From Arsenophonus sp. aPb (GTDB taxonomy: Bacteria; Pseudomonadota; Gammaproteobacteria; Enterobacterales; Enterobacteriaceae), in assembly GCF_029873475.1 (NCBI RefSeq), contig NZ_CP123499.1, forward strand, positions 992,001 through 1,056,000: 64,000 nt of DNA, in the 5' to 3' direction. Made by a program: the position numbers and the translations under genes. Positions 50,286 to 58,395 of this stretch are shown piece after piece. The notes beneath the pieces are model-generated. The model ran no database searches. It was not told where the DNA came from and saw only the letters and a program-made list of their open reading frames with translations. The first letter of the stretch is position 1. Every line of letters begins with the position of its first letter.

Positions 50286-50798
50286 ATGAAATATCCAAAA
50301 GTAAATATTTATGGCATTGCTGTAAGAGTTGATGAAGAAGGGCGCTATAGTCTTAATGATTTGCATGCGGCAGCAGTAATAAAAGGTGAAGCCACAGAAT
50401 CTCAAAAGCCAAGCAAATTTATGAGAAGTTCACAGATTAAAAAATTTGTTCAAATATTAAGCGCAGGACAAAATTGTCCTGCGGTGGTTGTAAATAATGG
50501 TGGATGTTCCCATGGTGTGTGGGGGCTAGAACTTGTTGCTATTCGTTATGCTGCATGGATAAAACCAGAATTTGAAATACAGGTTTATAATACATTTCGT
50601 GACGTGGTAATGAATGGATTTGATGCAATGTCTAGACTTAATCAACTGGACTTAACGATAAAATCAGAGAGTAAAGAGATTAGTCAATGCGCGAGTAAAA
50701 TGGGTAAATGGGGATCTGGAGGAAGAAAAAGGTTGTTAATGACAGCAAGAGAAAAAATGATTGAAGAAGTTCAGCCATTTTTGCCTGGGATTCAATGA
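50286..50798 (+). CDS. KilA-N domain protein
   Basis: 170 residues with a complete KilA-N fold: YSLNDLHAAAVIKGEATESQ, then VNNGGCSHGVWGLELVAIRY and AAWIKPEFEIQVYNTFRDVV. C-terminal extension is basic (SGGRKRLLMTAREKMIEE). KilA-N proteins are DNA-binding antirepressor or toxic phage proteins. Controlled by the structured leader. Confidence 0.8.
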   Translation: MKYPKVNIYGIAVRVDEEGRYSLNDLHAAAVIKGEATESQKPSKFMRSSQIKKFVQILSAGQNCPAVVVNNGGCSHGVWGLELVAIRYAAWIKPEFEIQVYNTFRDVVMNGFDAMSRLNQLDLTIKSESKEISQCASKMGKWGSGGRKRLLMTAREKMIEEVQPFLPGIQ

Positions 50799-50821
50799 GG
50801 ATTTGAAATCCGTATGGATTT

Positions 50822-50860
50822 ACTAATTATTTAGGAGTCTCTGAAATCGGAGCCTCCTCA
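50822..50860 (+). repeat. Second, degenerate rha fragment
   Basis: CTAATTATTTAGGAGTCTCT and AATCGGAGCCTCCTC resemble 37 bp of rha around SNHLGSSDFRASS. It follows the KilA-N stop and shows that rha-type DNA has been copied or lost here more than once. No frame is kept. The rest of 50861-51082 has no gene. Confidence 0.5.
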
Positions 50861-51082
50861 ATGCTAAGGCAGAATTCCGCCTTGTGTCTTGTTGCTTTTC
50901 TGGTCGGTTATTTGACCTCAGGGTGATTTATTGTATCTGTTAATGGCGATTTTGATTAGTTTTTATAGTAAAATTTCTACGTTATAGATACTAATATTAA
51001 AGTAATCACTTAAATAACACATAAACTCCTCGAGATATTTTTTTAGTAGAGTTATACTTTAAAATGTTTCTTTGGAGGATAT

Positions 51083-52108
51083 ATGAAAGTAAGTGTTATA
51101 GATTTGTTTTGTGGTGCAGGAGGTTTAACTCATGGTCTTATACAGGCAGGATTGACTGTTTCTGCGGGAATAGATATTGCTACAGAATGTAGATTTGCTT
51201 ATGAATTTAATAATAATGCTACTTTCGTTGATAAAGACGTAAAATTACTCACCAAAGAGGAATTGTTAAATTTATATGGTAATGTAGAATTCAGAGTTTT
51301 GGCTGGGTGTGCTCCGTGTCAACCATTCTCTACTTACACTACATCAATGGATAAAACAAAAGATGTGAAATGGCCTCTTATTTACGAGTTCTCAAGACTA
51401 ATAAAAGAAGTATCACCTGAAATTATCACTATGGAAAATGTCCCTGGGGTAGTAAAGCACCAGGTTTATAGAGATTTTTATGATTCATTATTAGAACAAC
51501 AATATCATATATGGGCGGGAACGGTTGATTGTGCTCAATATGGGATTCCACAAAAAAGAGAGCGTCATGTTTTATTAGCATCTAAATTGGGTGATATAAG
51601 TTTTGTAGAGCCTAATAATGAAAAGGTAACTGTTCGTGATGCTATAGGAAAACTACCCTACTTAATGGATGGTCAAGTGTGTAGCAAAGATCCTTTACAT
51701 AGGGCTAGCAAACTGTCAAAGATAAATAAACAGAGAATAAAATATTCAGTACCAGGTGGAACATGGCGTGATTGGCCTAACGTGTTAGTTGCTGATTGCC
51801 ACAAAAAAGTATCAGGAAAAGGGTATGCGAGTGTTTATGGAAGAATGGAATGGGATAAACCTAGCCCTACGATAACAACACTTTGTTACGGTTTTGGAAA
51901 TGGCAGATTTGGACATCCAGAACAAGATAGAGGTTTATCATTAAGAGAAGCAGCTTTATTGCAGACATTTCCTATTAATTACAGATTTACGGAAAGTGAT
52001 AATAAAATTTCAATGAAAGCGGTTGGAAAAATGATAGGAAATGCAGTACCTGTTTTATTAGGAAAAGCAATAGGTGACACAATAATGAATCACCTAAAAA
52101 ATTATTGA
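51083..52108 (+). CDS. DNA cytosine-C5 methyltransferase (island)
   Basis: 341 residues with all hallmark motifs: VIDLFCGAGGLTHGL (motif I, 5-19), GCAPCQPFSTY (catalytic C79), ITMENVPGV, GIPQKRERHVLLA, and the C-terminal GNAVPVLLGKAI (motif X). Canonical order, unlike the early-operon methyltransferase at 17499. GGAGG precedes the ATG. It is convergent with, and 1 bp from, a HEPN/DUF262 gene pair, and probably protects against that pair or marks self DNA. Confidence 0.9.
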   Translation: MKVSVIDLFCGAGGLTHGLIQAGLTVSAGIDIATECRFAYEFNNNATFVDKDVKLLTKEELLNLYGNVEFRVLAGCAPCQPFSTYTTSMDKTKDVKWPLIYEFSRLIKEVSPEIITMENVPGVVKHQVYRDFYDSLLEQQYHIWAGTVDCAQYGIPQKRERHVLLASKLGDISFVEPNNEKVTVRDAIGKLPYLMDGQVCSKDPLHRASKLSKINKQRIKYSVPGGTWRDWPNVLVADCHKKVSGKGYASVYGRMEWDKPSPTITTLCYGFGNGRFGHPEQDRGLSLREAALLQTFPINYRFTESDNKISMKAVGKMIGNAVPVLLGKAIGDTIMNHLKNY

Positions 52109-52109
52109 A

Positions 52110-52838
52110 TCAAATTGGGAGCGATATTTGTTCTCTAAGGTATTGTTTTGTTTCTATATATGTAGCAATATTGTCTAATATCTTATTGAGATAATTAATG
52201 GTTTCATTTTTAAAATTCGCCAAGTCGTCTATTGATGTATCTCTTCCTTTTTCTAGGAAGGAATATTCACCATGAGCTAAAGAATTTCTGGCATTTTTTA
52301 TAAATAATAAGCAAGCTCCATTTTTAGTTATAATGGGATCGGTAGAATAAGAAAAACCGTATTTTTTCGCAATTTCTTTTATTTTTTTTGCATCTACGTT
52401 ACCTGCAAATAACGGATTTTTGTTATTATTAATTGAATTTTTATGGTTGTTAAGCCAATGAGTTAGGATTATTTTGGATGCATTGGTGGTATTAAAATCC
52501 AATTCATCTATACTTTTTATATCTATATTTTTGAATGCTATTTTTGTTAAATTAGTGCAAAGCAAATCTACACATAAATTATTATTGTTCAATATTTCAT
52601 CATGAATATCTTCTATAGCGTTTGATACGGTAGCTTCTATTAGATTATAAAGTATAAGAAAAGCATTAGATTTTAGTATATGAGTTATATTAATCGTAAT
52701 TTTTTTTAAATAATTCTGTTCGGAATCACTGTATGACATTGTAGGTCTTTTGTTTATTAACGTTTCAATGAATTCAAAATATTCATTAATATCGTTTACT
52801 CGTTCATCAAATAAAATGCGACTTTTCATTTCAGCCAT
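52110..52838 (-). CDS. MAE_28990/MAE_18760-type HEPN protein
   Basis: 242 residues; the HEPN signature RxxxxH is present as RNSLAHGEYSF near residue 188, after ENGACLLFIKNA-like helix ITKNGACLLFIKNARNS. N-terminal AFLILYNLIEATVSNAIEDI is the family start. HEPN proteins of this kind are predicted RNases in defence islands. It follows the DUF262 gene by 3 bp, so the two are one operon. Confidence 0.75.
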   Translation of the reverse strand: MAEMKSRILFDERVNDINEYFEFIETLINKRPTMSYSDSEQNYLKKITINITHILKSNAFLILYNLIEATVSNAIEDIHDEILNNNNLCVDLLCTNLTKIAFKNIDIKSIDELDFNTTNASKIILTHWLNNHKNSINNNKNPLFAGNVDAKKIKEIAKKYGFSYSTDPIITKNGACLLFIKNARNSLAHGEYSFLEKGRDTSIDDLANFKNETINYLNKILDNIATYIETKQYLREQISLPI

Positions 52839-52841
52839 TAC

Positions 52842-53978
52842 TTACTCCTCTGAATCATCATCTTGTACAGAGGCATTTGGCATATCTAATAACATATCTC
52901 TCACATATTCAATGCGGGCTTTAACTTTTGGCCGTGAATTACTTGCATCAGATCGGGTATGTTTTATAAACGTTTCTGAGTTTATCCACGATTCAATATT
53001 TACAGGGATTAAATCAGGATTTACTCGCAGAGCTAAAGTAGTGCCAACAGCTAGAGCTTCAAACCTGATTCTAGGAACGGTTGTTGCATTTAGTGTTTTC
53101 CTAAATCCTCCAGGGAAATGTGTATTGATAAAGTTGCACATTGTTTTAAATTGTTGCTCCATTGTAGTTTTATTATGATCATTGGTTATGTCCATATTTT
53201 TATTTATGAGATATGAAGTTAAAAAATCATCAACACTTTTTTCAAATTCTAAGTAACGATCTGAGTAAGCAAAATATCTTAATATGAGCTCAAGATATTC
53301 AGAGCGTTTTCTTCTTGCTTCAGTAATGGGACAAATACTATGAAATAATTCTAATTTTGATAAATTATCAATGAATGTTAAAAATGCACCATCGTTTCTG
53401 CCTTTTCGTTGTTCCATTGTAGTTAATTTTGTACCTCCTGAGTTCAAGCGGTCAAATATCTCTCTACGTGTTTCTTCGTCGCAATATTCTGTTAGCTCTA
53501 TCATTCTAATAGTCTTGCGTGCAAAGCGTAGTCGTCTGGCATTACTAAAATCAGAAAATTTAAAACCGTTAGCAGAAGGAAGTTTTTTTAAATTTACTAG
53601 AGCGAATTTATCATTGAGAAAGGCATGTAGAGTTCTAATTCTCTGGCTACCATCAACTATTTCTATACGCCCAGCATTTTCACCCTCATTAACATCTGCG
53701 ACAAAAAGGTAAGGTATGGGTAGCTTTAATAAAAGAGATTCTATAAATCTAGACTTCTGTTTTATGTCCCAGATATATTCACGTTGATAGTCAGGTATGA
53801 ATAGTTCAGCTTTATCTTCTTTTAAGCCATCTTGAAATTTATCAACGATAACACTAATAGGAAACTCCCTTATTTCGTGATCTGTTATTTTTTCTAGCTC
53901 TCGAATTTGCTCGTCTAATGCCATTTTTTCATCGGGATTTTTTGGTACATGATTTCTATATTGATGGTTAATAGTCAT
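52842..53978 (-). CDS. DUF262 (ParB/Srx-fold) protein
   Basis: 378 residues with the DUF262 signatures: FIPDYQREYIWDIKQKSRFI, LPIPYLFVADV, and IEIVDGSQRIRTLHAFL (DGxQR). C-terminal half is alpha-helical. DUF262 occurs in GmrSD and many restriction-type defence genes, where it is associated with nucleotide-dependent DNA cutting. It lies 2 bp from the Mnt-like gene and leads the leftward operon with the HEPN gene. Confidence 0.8.
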   Translation of the reverse strand: MTINHQYRNHVPKNPDEKMALDEQIRELEKITDHEIREFPISVIVDKFQDGLKEDKAELFIPDYQREYIWDIKQKSRFIESLLLKLPIPYLFVADVNEGENAGRIEIVDGSQRIRTLHAFLNDKFALVNLKKLPSANGFKFSDFSNARRLRFARKTIRMIELTEYCDEETRREIFDRLNSGGTKLTTMEQRKGRNDGAFLTFIDNLSKLELFHSICPITEARRKRSEYLELILRYFAYSDRYLEFEKSVDDFLTSYLINKNMDITNDHNKTTMEQQFKTMCNFINTHFPGGFRKTLNATTVPRIRFEALAVGTTLALRVNPDLIPVNIESWINSETFIKHTRSDASNSRPKVKARIEYVRDMLLDMPNASVQDDDSEE

Positions 53979-53980
53979 TA

Positions 53981-54232
53981 TTATTCTCCAGTTGTTTTTT
54001 TATGGGTATCCGATTTTAACTCGTCTATCAATTCTTCTAGGGCGCGTAATCTATCCATAAAATCAGCGCGCTCTTCTAAAGATTGACTACCAACGTAACC
54101 AAGAGAATCTTCAAGTCTCTTTATAATTTCAGAGTTAAGCGATCGCCCATTTTTTTTCGCTTCTTCTTGGAGCATTTCTTTTAGCTCGGTTGACATTCTT
54201 ATCCCAAAGGGAGCTATATCTCGTATTTTCAT
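53981..54232 (-). CDS. Mnt-like ribbon-helix-helix repressor
   Basis: 83 residues: PFGIRMSTELKEMLQEEAKK, NGRSLNSEIIKRLEDSL, then a coiled-coil tail (ERADFMDRLRALEELIDELK). Same N-terminal fold and C-terminal coiled coil as P22 Mnt. Divergent from the arc-like gene; as in P22 immI it would control the antirepressor promoter. It may also drive the DUF262/HEPN operon. Confidence 0.8.
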   Translation of the reverse strand: MKIRDIAPFGIRMSTELKEMLQEEAKKNGRSLNSEIIKRLEDSLGYVGSQSLEERADFMDRLRALEELIDELKSDTHKKTTGE

Positions 54233-54262
54233 ATGATTAATTATATGTAGTGAATTTAATTA

Positions 54263-54334
54263 CACAATGTACTCATTATTTTCTTGACAGTATACTCTCA
54301 CAATGTAATTATTGTGTAGTGATTACACGATGTA
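54263..54334. promoter_or_regulatory. Operator cluster between mnt-like and arc-like genes
   Basis: Three copies of CAC(A/G)ATGTA at 54263-54271, 54299-54307 and 54326-54334, embedded in TTACAC..ATGTAAT dyads. A rightward promoter TTGACA (54284-54289) with TAATTA (54306-54311) 16 bp on overlaps the middle copy. This is the expected site for the divergent RHH proteins. Confidence 0.6.
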
Positions 54335-54350
54335 ATAATAGTGAGATTAT

Positions 54351-54503
54351 ATGGAAAAAGTAAAAAATATACCGCCTACAGGAATAAGAATACCAATTCA
54401 AATTAAAGAAAAATTAAAAAAAATAGCAAAAAAGGAAGGAAGATCGCTCAATAAAGAGGTTATTAAGAGGCTTGAGAAAAGCTTAGAAGAAAGCGAGATT
54501 TAA
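54351..54503 (+). CDS. Arc-like ribbon-helix-helix repressor
   Basis: 50 residues (MEKVKNIPPTGIRIPIQIKE, then KLKKIAKKEGRSLNKEVIKR), size and pattern of P22 Arc. It ends 1 bp before the antirepressor gene. In P22 Arc damps ant expression. Too short for routine gene finding but well supported by fold and context. Confidence 0.75.
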   Translation: MEKVKNIPPTGIRIPIQIKEKLKKIAKKEGRSLNKEVIKRLEKSLEESEI

Positions 54504-54504
54504 T

Positions 54505-55353
54505 ATGTTTAATGGATATAAAAACGAAACCCCAACAGCGACAACTGTTGAGGCATCTGAATCTTCAAATATCCCAGCAAAAGGAAATAAAGATATGTTA
54601 ACGACAGAAAATCAGATTAACACTCCAAATACTTTAGCATCTACCTCACAAAATGTCACTATGTCAAGTATTGACTTTCTTAACAACTTTATAAATCCAG
54701 CACGTGTATCAGCTGGTGAATCGGAGATAGAAAATCGTCATTTCATTGCTCGTATTGAAGACGAAATTGATGATTTGGGGGTCACGGAAAAATTTTACGT
54801 GACAACTTCACAAGGGGCAAAGCGAGGAGTTAAAGGTTATTCACTCAATATGGAGCAAATGACTTTAGTTGGAATGCGTGAATCAAAATCAGTGCGTCGT
54901 TCTGTTTTACAAAAACTAAAAATGCTTAATAAACCTATTATTGATCCAGTTGTAGCACTTGATGATCCTGAGTTTCTTCGTGGTACACTTTTGACTTATA
55001 CAGAAAAAGTCATAGCACTGGAACATAAAGTCGATGAAATGAAACCAGATGTGGCAGCGTTAGAACGAATTGCTAAATCAGACGGTGCTATGTGTATTAC
55101 TGATGCTGCTAAACAATTACAGACACGTCCTAAACAATTATTTGATTTTCTAAGTGAAAGAAAATGGATTTACAGACGACTTGGCAGTACGTGGATAGGT
55201 TATCAGGACAAGATTCAACAGGGACTTATTGAGCACAAAGTAACAACAATTACCCGAACTGATGGAATTGATGAAACAAAAACACAGGTTCGTATTACAT
55301 CGAAAGGCATTGCAAAGTTAGCAAAATTATTAAGCGTGGAGGTGGCAGCATGA
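54505..55353 (+). CDS. Phage antirepressor with C-terminal KilAC domain
   Basis: 282 residues. N-terminal Ser/Thr/Asn-rich stretch (1-60), then a Rha-like middle (RHFIARIEDEIDDLGVTEKF, YSLNMEQMTLVGMRESKSVR), then KilAC from about 190 (ALERIAKSDGAMCITDAAKQ, LQTRPKQLFDFLSERKWIYR, ending ITSKGIAKLAKLL). An antirepressor binds and inactivates repressor proteins. Downstream of the arc-like gene as ant in P22. Overlaps the next gene by 4 nt. Confidence 0.8.
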   Translation: MFNGYKNETPTATTVEASESSNIPAKGNKDMLTTENQINTPNTLASTSQNVTMSSIDFLNNFINPARVSAGESEIENRHFIARIEDEIDDLGVTEKFYVTTSQGAKRGVKGYSLNMEQMTLVGMRESKSVRRSVLQKLKMLNKPIIDPVVALDDPEFLRGTLLTYTEKVIALEHKVDEMKPDVAALERIAKSDGAMCITDAAKQLQTRPKQLFDFLSERKWIYRRLGSTWIGYQDKIQQGLIEHKVTTITRTDGIDETKTQVRITSKGIAKLAKLLSVEVAA

Positions 55354-55922
55354 GTAGTGCAATCTCTACAATTAACGTCCCTTTCCACGGTAACAATTTA
55401 TATGTAGTGAATTACAATGGTGAGCCATATGTGCCTATGAAGCCTATTGTTGAAGGTATGGGGTTAGATTGGAAAAGTCAGTTTGTTAAGATTAAACAGC
55501 GTTTTATATCAACCATGGTGGAAATCACCATAGTTGCCGCAGATGGTAAAGAACGTAATATGATTTGCTTGGCTCTTCGTAAACTTGCTGGCTGGTTACA
55601 CACCATCAGCCCAAATAAAGTTAAGCCAGAAATCCGTGACAAAGTCATTCAGTATCAGGATGAGTGTGATGATGTTCTCTATGAATACTGGACAACAGGC
55701 GAAGTCAAGAAAAAGGAAACCAGTCCTACTGTATTTAATGGCTTGTTTCCTGAAAATGGCCGAATTTTAATTACGTTTAAAGATAACCGGATTTATAGCG
55801 CGGATGTCGTTTCAGAAAATGAGCATTTATTATCTCTTGATTCATTTCTGGAGATTGCAAATAGAAATGGATATCTGGTTATTAACAAGGATAAATTATT
55901 AGCGATGGCCAATGACTGGTAA
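55350..55922 (+). CDS. P22 Ant N-terminal-type antirepressor
   Basis: 190 residues: FHGNNLYVVNYNGEPYVPMK, PIVEGMGLDWKSQFVKIKQR, ICLALRKLAGWLHTISPNKV and IQYQDECDDVLYEYWTTGEV, the P22_AR_N domain. It lacks the usual long C-terminus. Co-translated with the KilAC antirepressor and followed by a strong terminator. Confidence 0.8.
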   Translation: MSSAISTINVPFHGNNLYVVNYNGEPYVPMKPIVEGMGLDWKSQFVKIKQRFISTMVEITIVAADGKERNMICLALRKLAGWLHTISPNKVKPEIRDKVIQYQDECDDVLYEYWTTGEVKKKETSPTVFNGLFPENGRILITFKDNRIYSADVVSENEHLLSLDSFLEIANRNGYLVINKDKLLAMANDW

Positions 55923-55976
55923 GTAGTTGATACAGTAAGTCAGGGAAGGCTTACTGTGATTATTGTTTATAGCAAT

Positions 55977-55998
55977 GCCGCTTAATTGCGGCTTTTTT
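55977..55998 (+). terminator. Intrinsic terminator after antirepressor operon
   Basis: GCCGC-TTAATT-GCGGC then TTTTTT. A perfect CAGTAAG/CTTACTG inverted repeat lies just upstream. Confidence 0.85.
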
Positions 55999-56166
55999 GA
56001 CTTTAATACTGAATATTGAATTTAATGTATCTTGGCTATACTATATTCATAGATCTATTTAATGAATTAAGTGATAACCTAATCTGTAATTTAATGAGTT
56101 AATTTTGATATATTTATTTAAATTATAATGAATTACATTTAATTAACATAGTGAGAGTAATTATAA

Positions 56167-57051
56167 ATGCAGCTTGATTTCAGTTCATTAGATTCTTTTG
56201 AGCGAGCTATATCTCCATTTGAAGAAATGGCTGCTTATGAAGCTTTGTGGTCTGAACAGGGAGCTACATTCAGAACTATTGCAGACAAATTTAGAAAATA
56301 CCCTGATACTGTTCCATCAGAAATGGTTCCTAAAAATACAAGGAAAGAATTTAAGTCAATCTTAAGAGATATTCTTGATCAATTTCAGGTTAAGAATTTT
56401 GGAGTTAGAATACATGGAGCTAATGAATATCCTGAAAAATTAAGGGATGCTAAACATCCTATAGAAGTTTTTTATTATCAAGGATGGTGGGATCTAGTAA
56501 ATACTCCTAGTATTGCTGTTGTTGGTTCTCGCAAGGTATCTGAAGAAGGTAAAAAAAGAACAAGAAAGCTTGTTAAATGCCTTATAGAAGATAATTTTAC
56601 CATAGTTTCAGGTCTTGCTGAGGGCGTTGATACAGAGGCTCATAGAACAGCACTGAATTTGGGTGGAAATACTATAGCGATTATTGGTACACCATTATCA
56701 CATTTTTACCCAAAACAGAATATTGAATTACAAAAACAGATTAGAGAAAATTATTTATTGATCAGTCAGGTACCATTTAAACGTTATTTAGATCAAGATT
56801 ATCGTGCGAATAGGTTATTTTTTCCTGAGCGTAATGCAACTATGTCTGCTTTATCAGAAGCGACAATAATTGTAGAGGCATCCGATACGTCAGGAACTTT
56901 GACTCAAGCCAGAGCAGCGTTGGATCAAGGTAGGAAATTATTTATATTGGATAGCTGTTTCCAAAATAGTAAAATTTCTTGGCCTGCAAAATATGAGGCT
57001 CGTGGTGCAATTAGAGTTAAGGATTACCAGGATATTAAGGATAATCTGTGA
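56167..57051 (+). CDS. DprA/Smf-like protein (ShosA-like)
   Basis: 294 residues with a DprA Rossmann fold: SIAVVGSRKVSEEGKKRTRK, FTIVSGLAEGVDTEAHRTAL, NTIAIIGTPL, and SDTSGTLTQARAALDQG. It lacks the usual helix-hairpin-helix start and C-terminal winged helix of housekeeping DprA. In ShosTA defence pairs a DprA-like protein is the antitoxin beside a phosphoribosyltransferase; the gene order and 4-nt overlap with the next gene match that. Confidence 0.8.
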   Translation: MQLDFSSLDSFERAISPFEEMAAYEALWSEQGATFRTIADKFRKYPDTVPSEMVPKNTRKEFKSILRDILDQFQVKNFGVRIHGANEYPEKLRDAKHPIEVFYYQGWWDLVNTPSIAVVGSRKVSEEGKKRTRKLVKCLIEDNFTIVSGLAEGVDTEAHRTALNLGGNTIAIIGTPLSHFYPKQNIELQKQIRENYLLISQVPFKRYLDQDYRANRLFFPERNATMSALSEATIIVEASDTSGTLTQARAALDQGRKLFILDSCFQNSKISWPAKYEARGAIRVKDYQDIKDNL

Positions 57052-57692
57052 CATTTCGTTTACAAAAGATAGATGAACTTACTCTTAATAGTCATTTTCA
57101 TTTAGCTGAAGATGATATCTGTCTTTATTTCGGAGAGTACACGGCTGAAAAAGGATTTGCTTTTAGTGATACTAATAATTTGATTCTCAATTTAAAAAAG
57201 GATGTCTTAAGAAAAGATAAGCCTGAATATAAATATAAACAAATGGCGATTAAAAAAGTAGCTAATTTTTTATCTAAATATCATGATTATTTGCTTAAAT
57301 GTACATTTGTACCTGTTCCTCCCTCTCGGTGTAAATCAGATGAAAGATATGATGATAGATTGATTAACATACTAAATGAATGCAAAAAAATAAATCCTAC
57401 TGTTGACTTTAGGGAACTAATAACACAAAGAGAAACATTAATAGCATCACATAATTCTTCAAGTAGGCCGTCTTATGAAGAATTAGCAAATAATTATGAA
57501 TTTCATGGATATTTAGCCAATAACATTAGATCTACTATAATCATTTTTGATGATGTTTTAACCGCTGGCAGTCATTATAAGGCGATGAAAACAGTTATTA
57601 AGCAACATATTCCTGATGTTCAAATAATAGGATTGTTTATAGCCAGAACGGTTAGAAATATTATTGATGATTTTGACGTTATTGATTTTTGA
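57048..57692 (+). CDS. Phosphoribosyltransferase-like protein (ShosT-like)
   Basis: 214 residues; PRTase core with CTFVPVPPSRCKSDERYDDR and the PRPP loop STIIIFDDVLTAGSHYKAMK near 165-185. ComF-like but without the N-terminal zinc ribbon. Paired with a DprA-like gene it resembles ShosT, a toxic PRTase in anti-phage TA pairs. Mode of action here is inference. Confidence 0.75.
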   Translation: MTFRLQKIDELTLNSHFHLAEDDICLYFGEYTAEKGFAFSDTNNLILNLKKDVLRKDKPEYKYKQMAIKKVANFLSKYHDYLLKCTFVPVPPSRCKSDERYDDRLINILNECKKINPTVDFRELITQRETLIASHNSSSRPSYEELANNYEFHGYLANNIRSTIIIFDDVLTAGSHYKAMKTVIKQHIPDVQIIGLFIARTVRNIIDDFDVIDF

Positions 57693-57720
57693 TTAGATTT
57701 TATTTAACTACACTACCCCC

Positions 57721-57743
57721 AGCCACCGCGAGTGGCTTTTTGT
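57721..57743 (+). terminator. Intrinsic terminator after DprA/PRTase pair
   Basis: AGCCAC-CGCGA-GTGGCT followed by TTTTTG. Confidence 0.8.
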
Positions 57744-57804
57744 TTGCTTCATTTTATCGCCCCAATTAGCTAAAATCGCTTTTTATATTAATTTTGGTGA
57801 TGAT

Positions 57805-58314
57805 ATGAAGCGAGTAATGTTAGCGGCTTTGGCTGTAATAGTGCTATCGGGATGTGATAACAGACCTGATGCACCTTTTGGGTTTAAGTGGGGACAATCA
57901 GTAGAAGAAATAAAAAAACTGAATTTAAAAGATATTGATTGCTCGGAAGGTAAAGATAAATATAAAGGGCAGGCATTTTGTACTGCCAAAACCTCACCGG
58001 ATGATAAAAGTGAATATAATGAATATTTTCTTGAGTTTACTGAAAATAAAGGGTTGTTTAATATTGTGAGGATGCGCCTTTACGATAAATCCGCTCTGGT
58101 TAACGTAAAAAAAATATTTGAAAAATTAAATAATCAGATAAAAAATGAATACGGCAAACCGATTAAAATAAATGACAGGACGGATGAAAATGTGTATTTT
58201 TCTTGTCTGGCAGATGATAGCTGTGAAGAGCTTAAAACAGTCTATAAGAAAGGTGATATTGAAGTTCTTATTTATTTAAATAACCATTCCATTACAGTTG
58301 GATACACTAAATAA
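57805..58314 (+). CDS. Accessory lipoprotein
   Basis: 169 residues with a lipobox signal (KRVMLAALAVIVLSGCDNRP; Cys about residue 17), then GFKWGQSVEEIKKLNLKDID and cysteine-containing C-terminal part. The FKWGQSxEEI pattern recurs in small lipoproteins of enterobacteria and prophages. Envelope location expected. It could be a surface or exclusion protein; unproven. Confidence 0.65.
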   Translation: MKRVMLAALAVIVLSGCDNRPDAPFGFKWGQSVEEIKKLNLKDIDCSEGKDKYKGQAFCTAKTSPDDKSEYNEYFLEFTENKGLFNIVRMRLYDKSALVNVKKIFEKLNNQIKNEYGKPIKINDRTDENVYFSCLADDSCEELKTVYKKGDIEVLIYLNNHSITVGYTK

Positions 58315-58395
58315 TTGTAACAATTATGGTGATAATATTATTAATTCGATAATTTTGTTGGGCATATAGTAACTAATTTTAGGTTTATGCATAAG

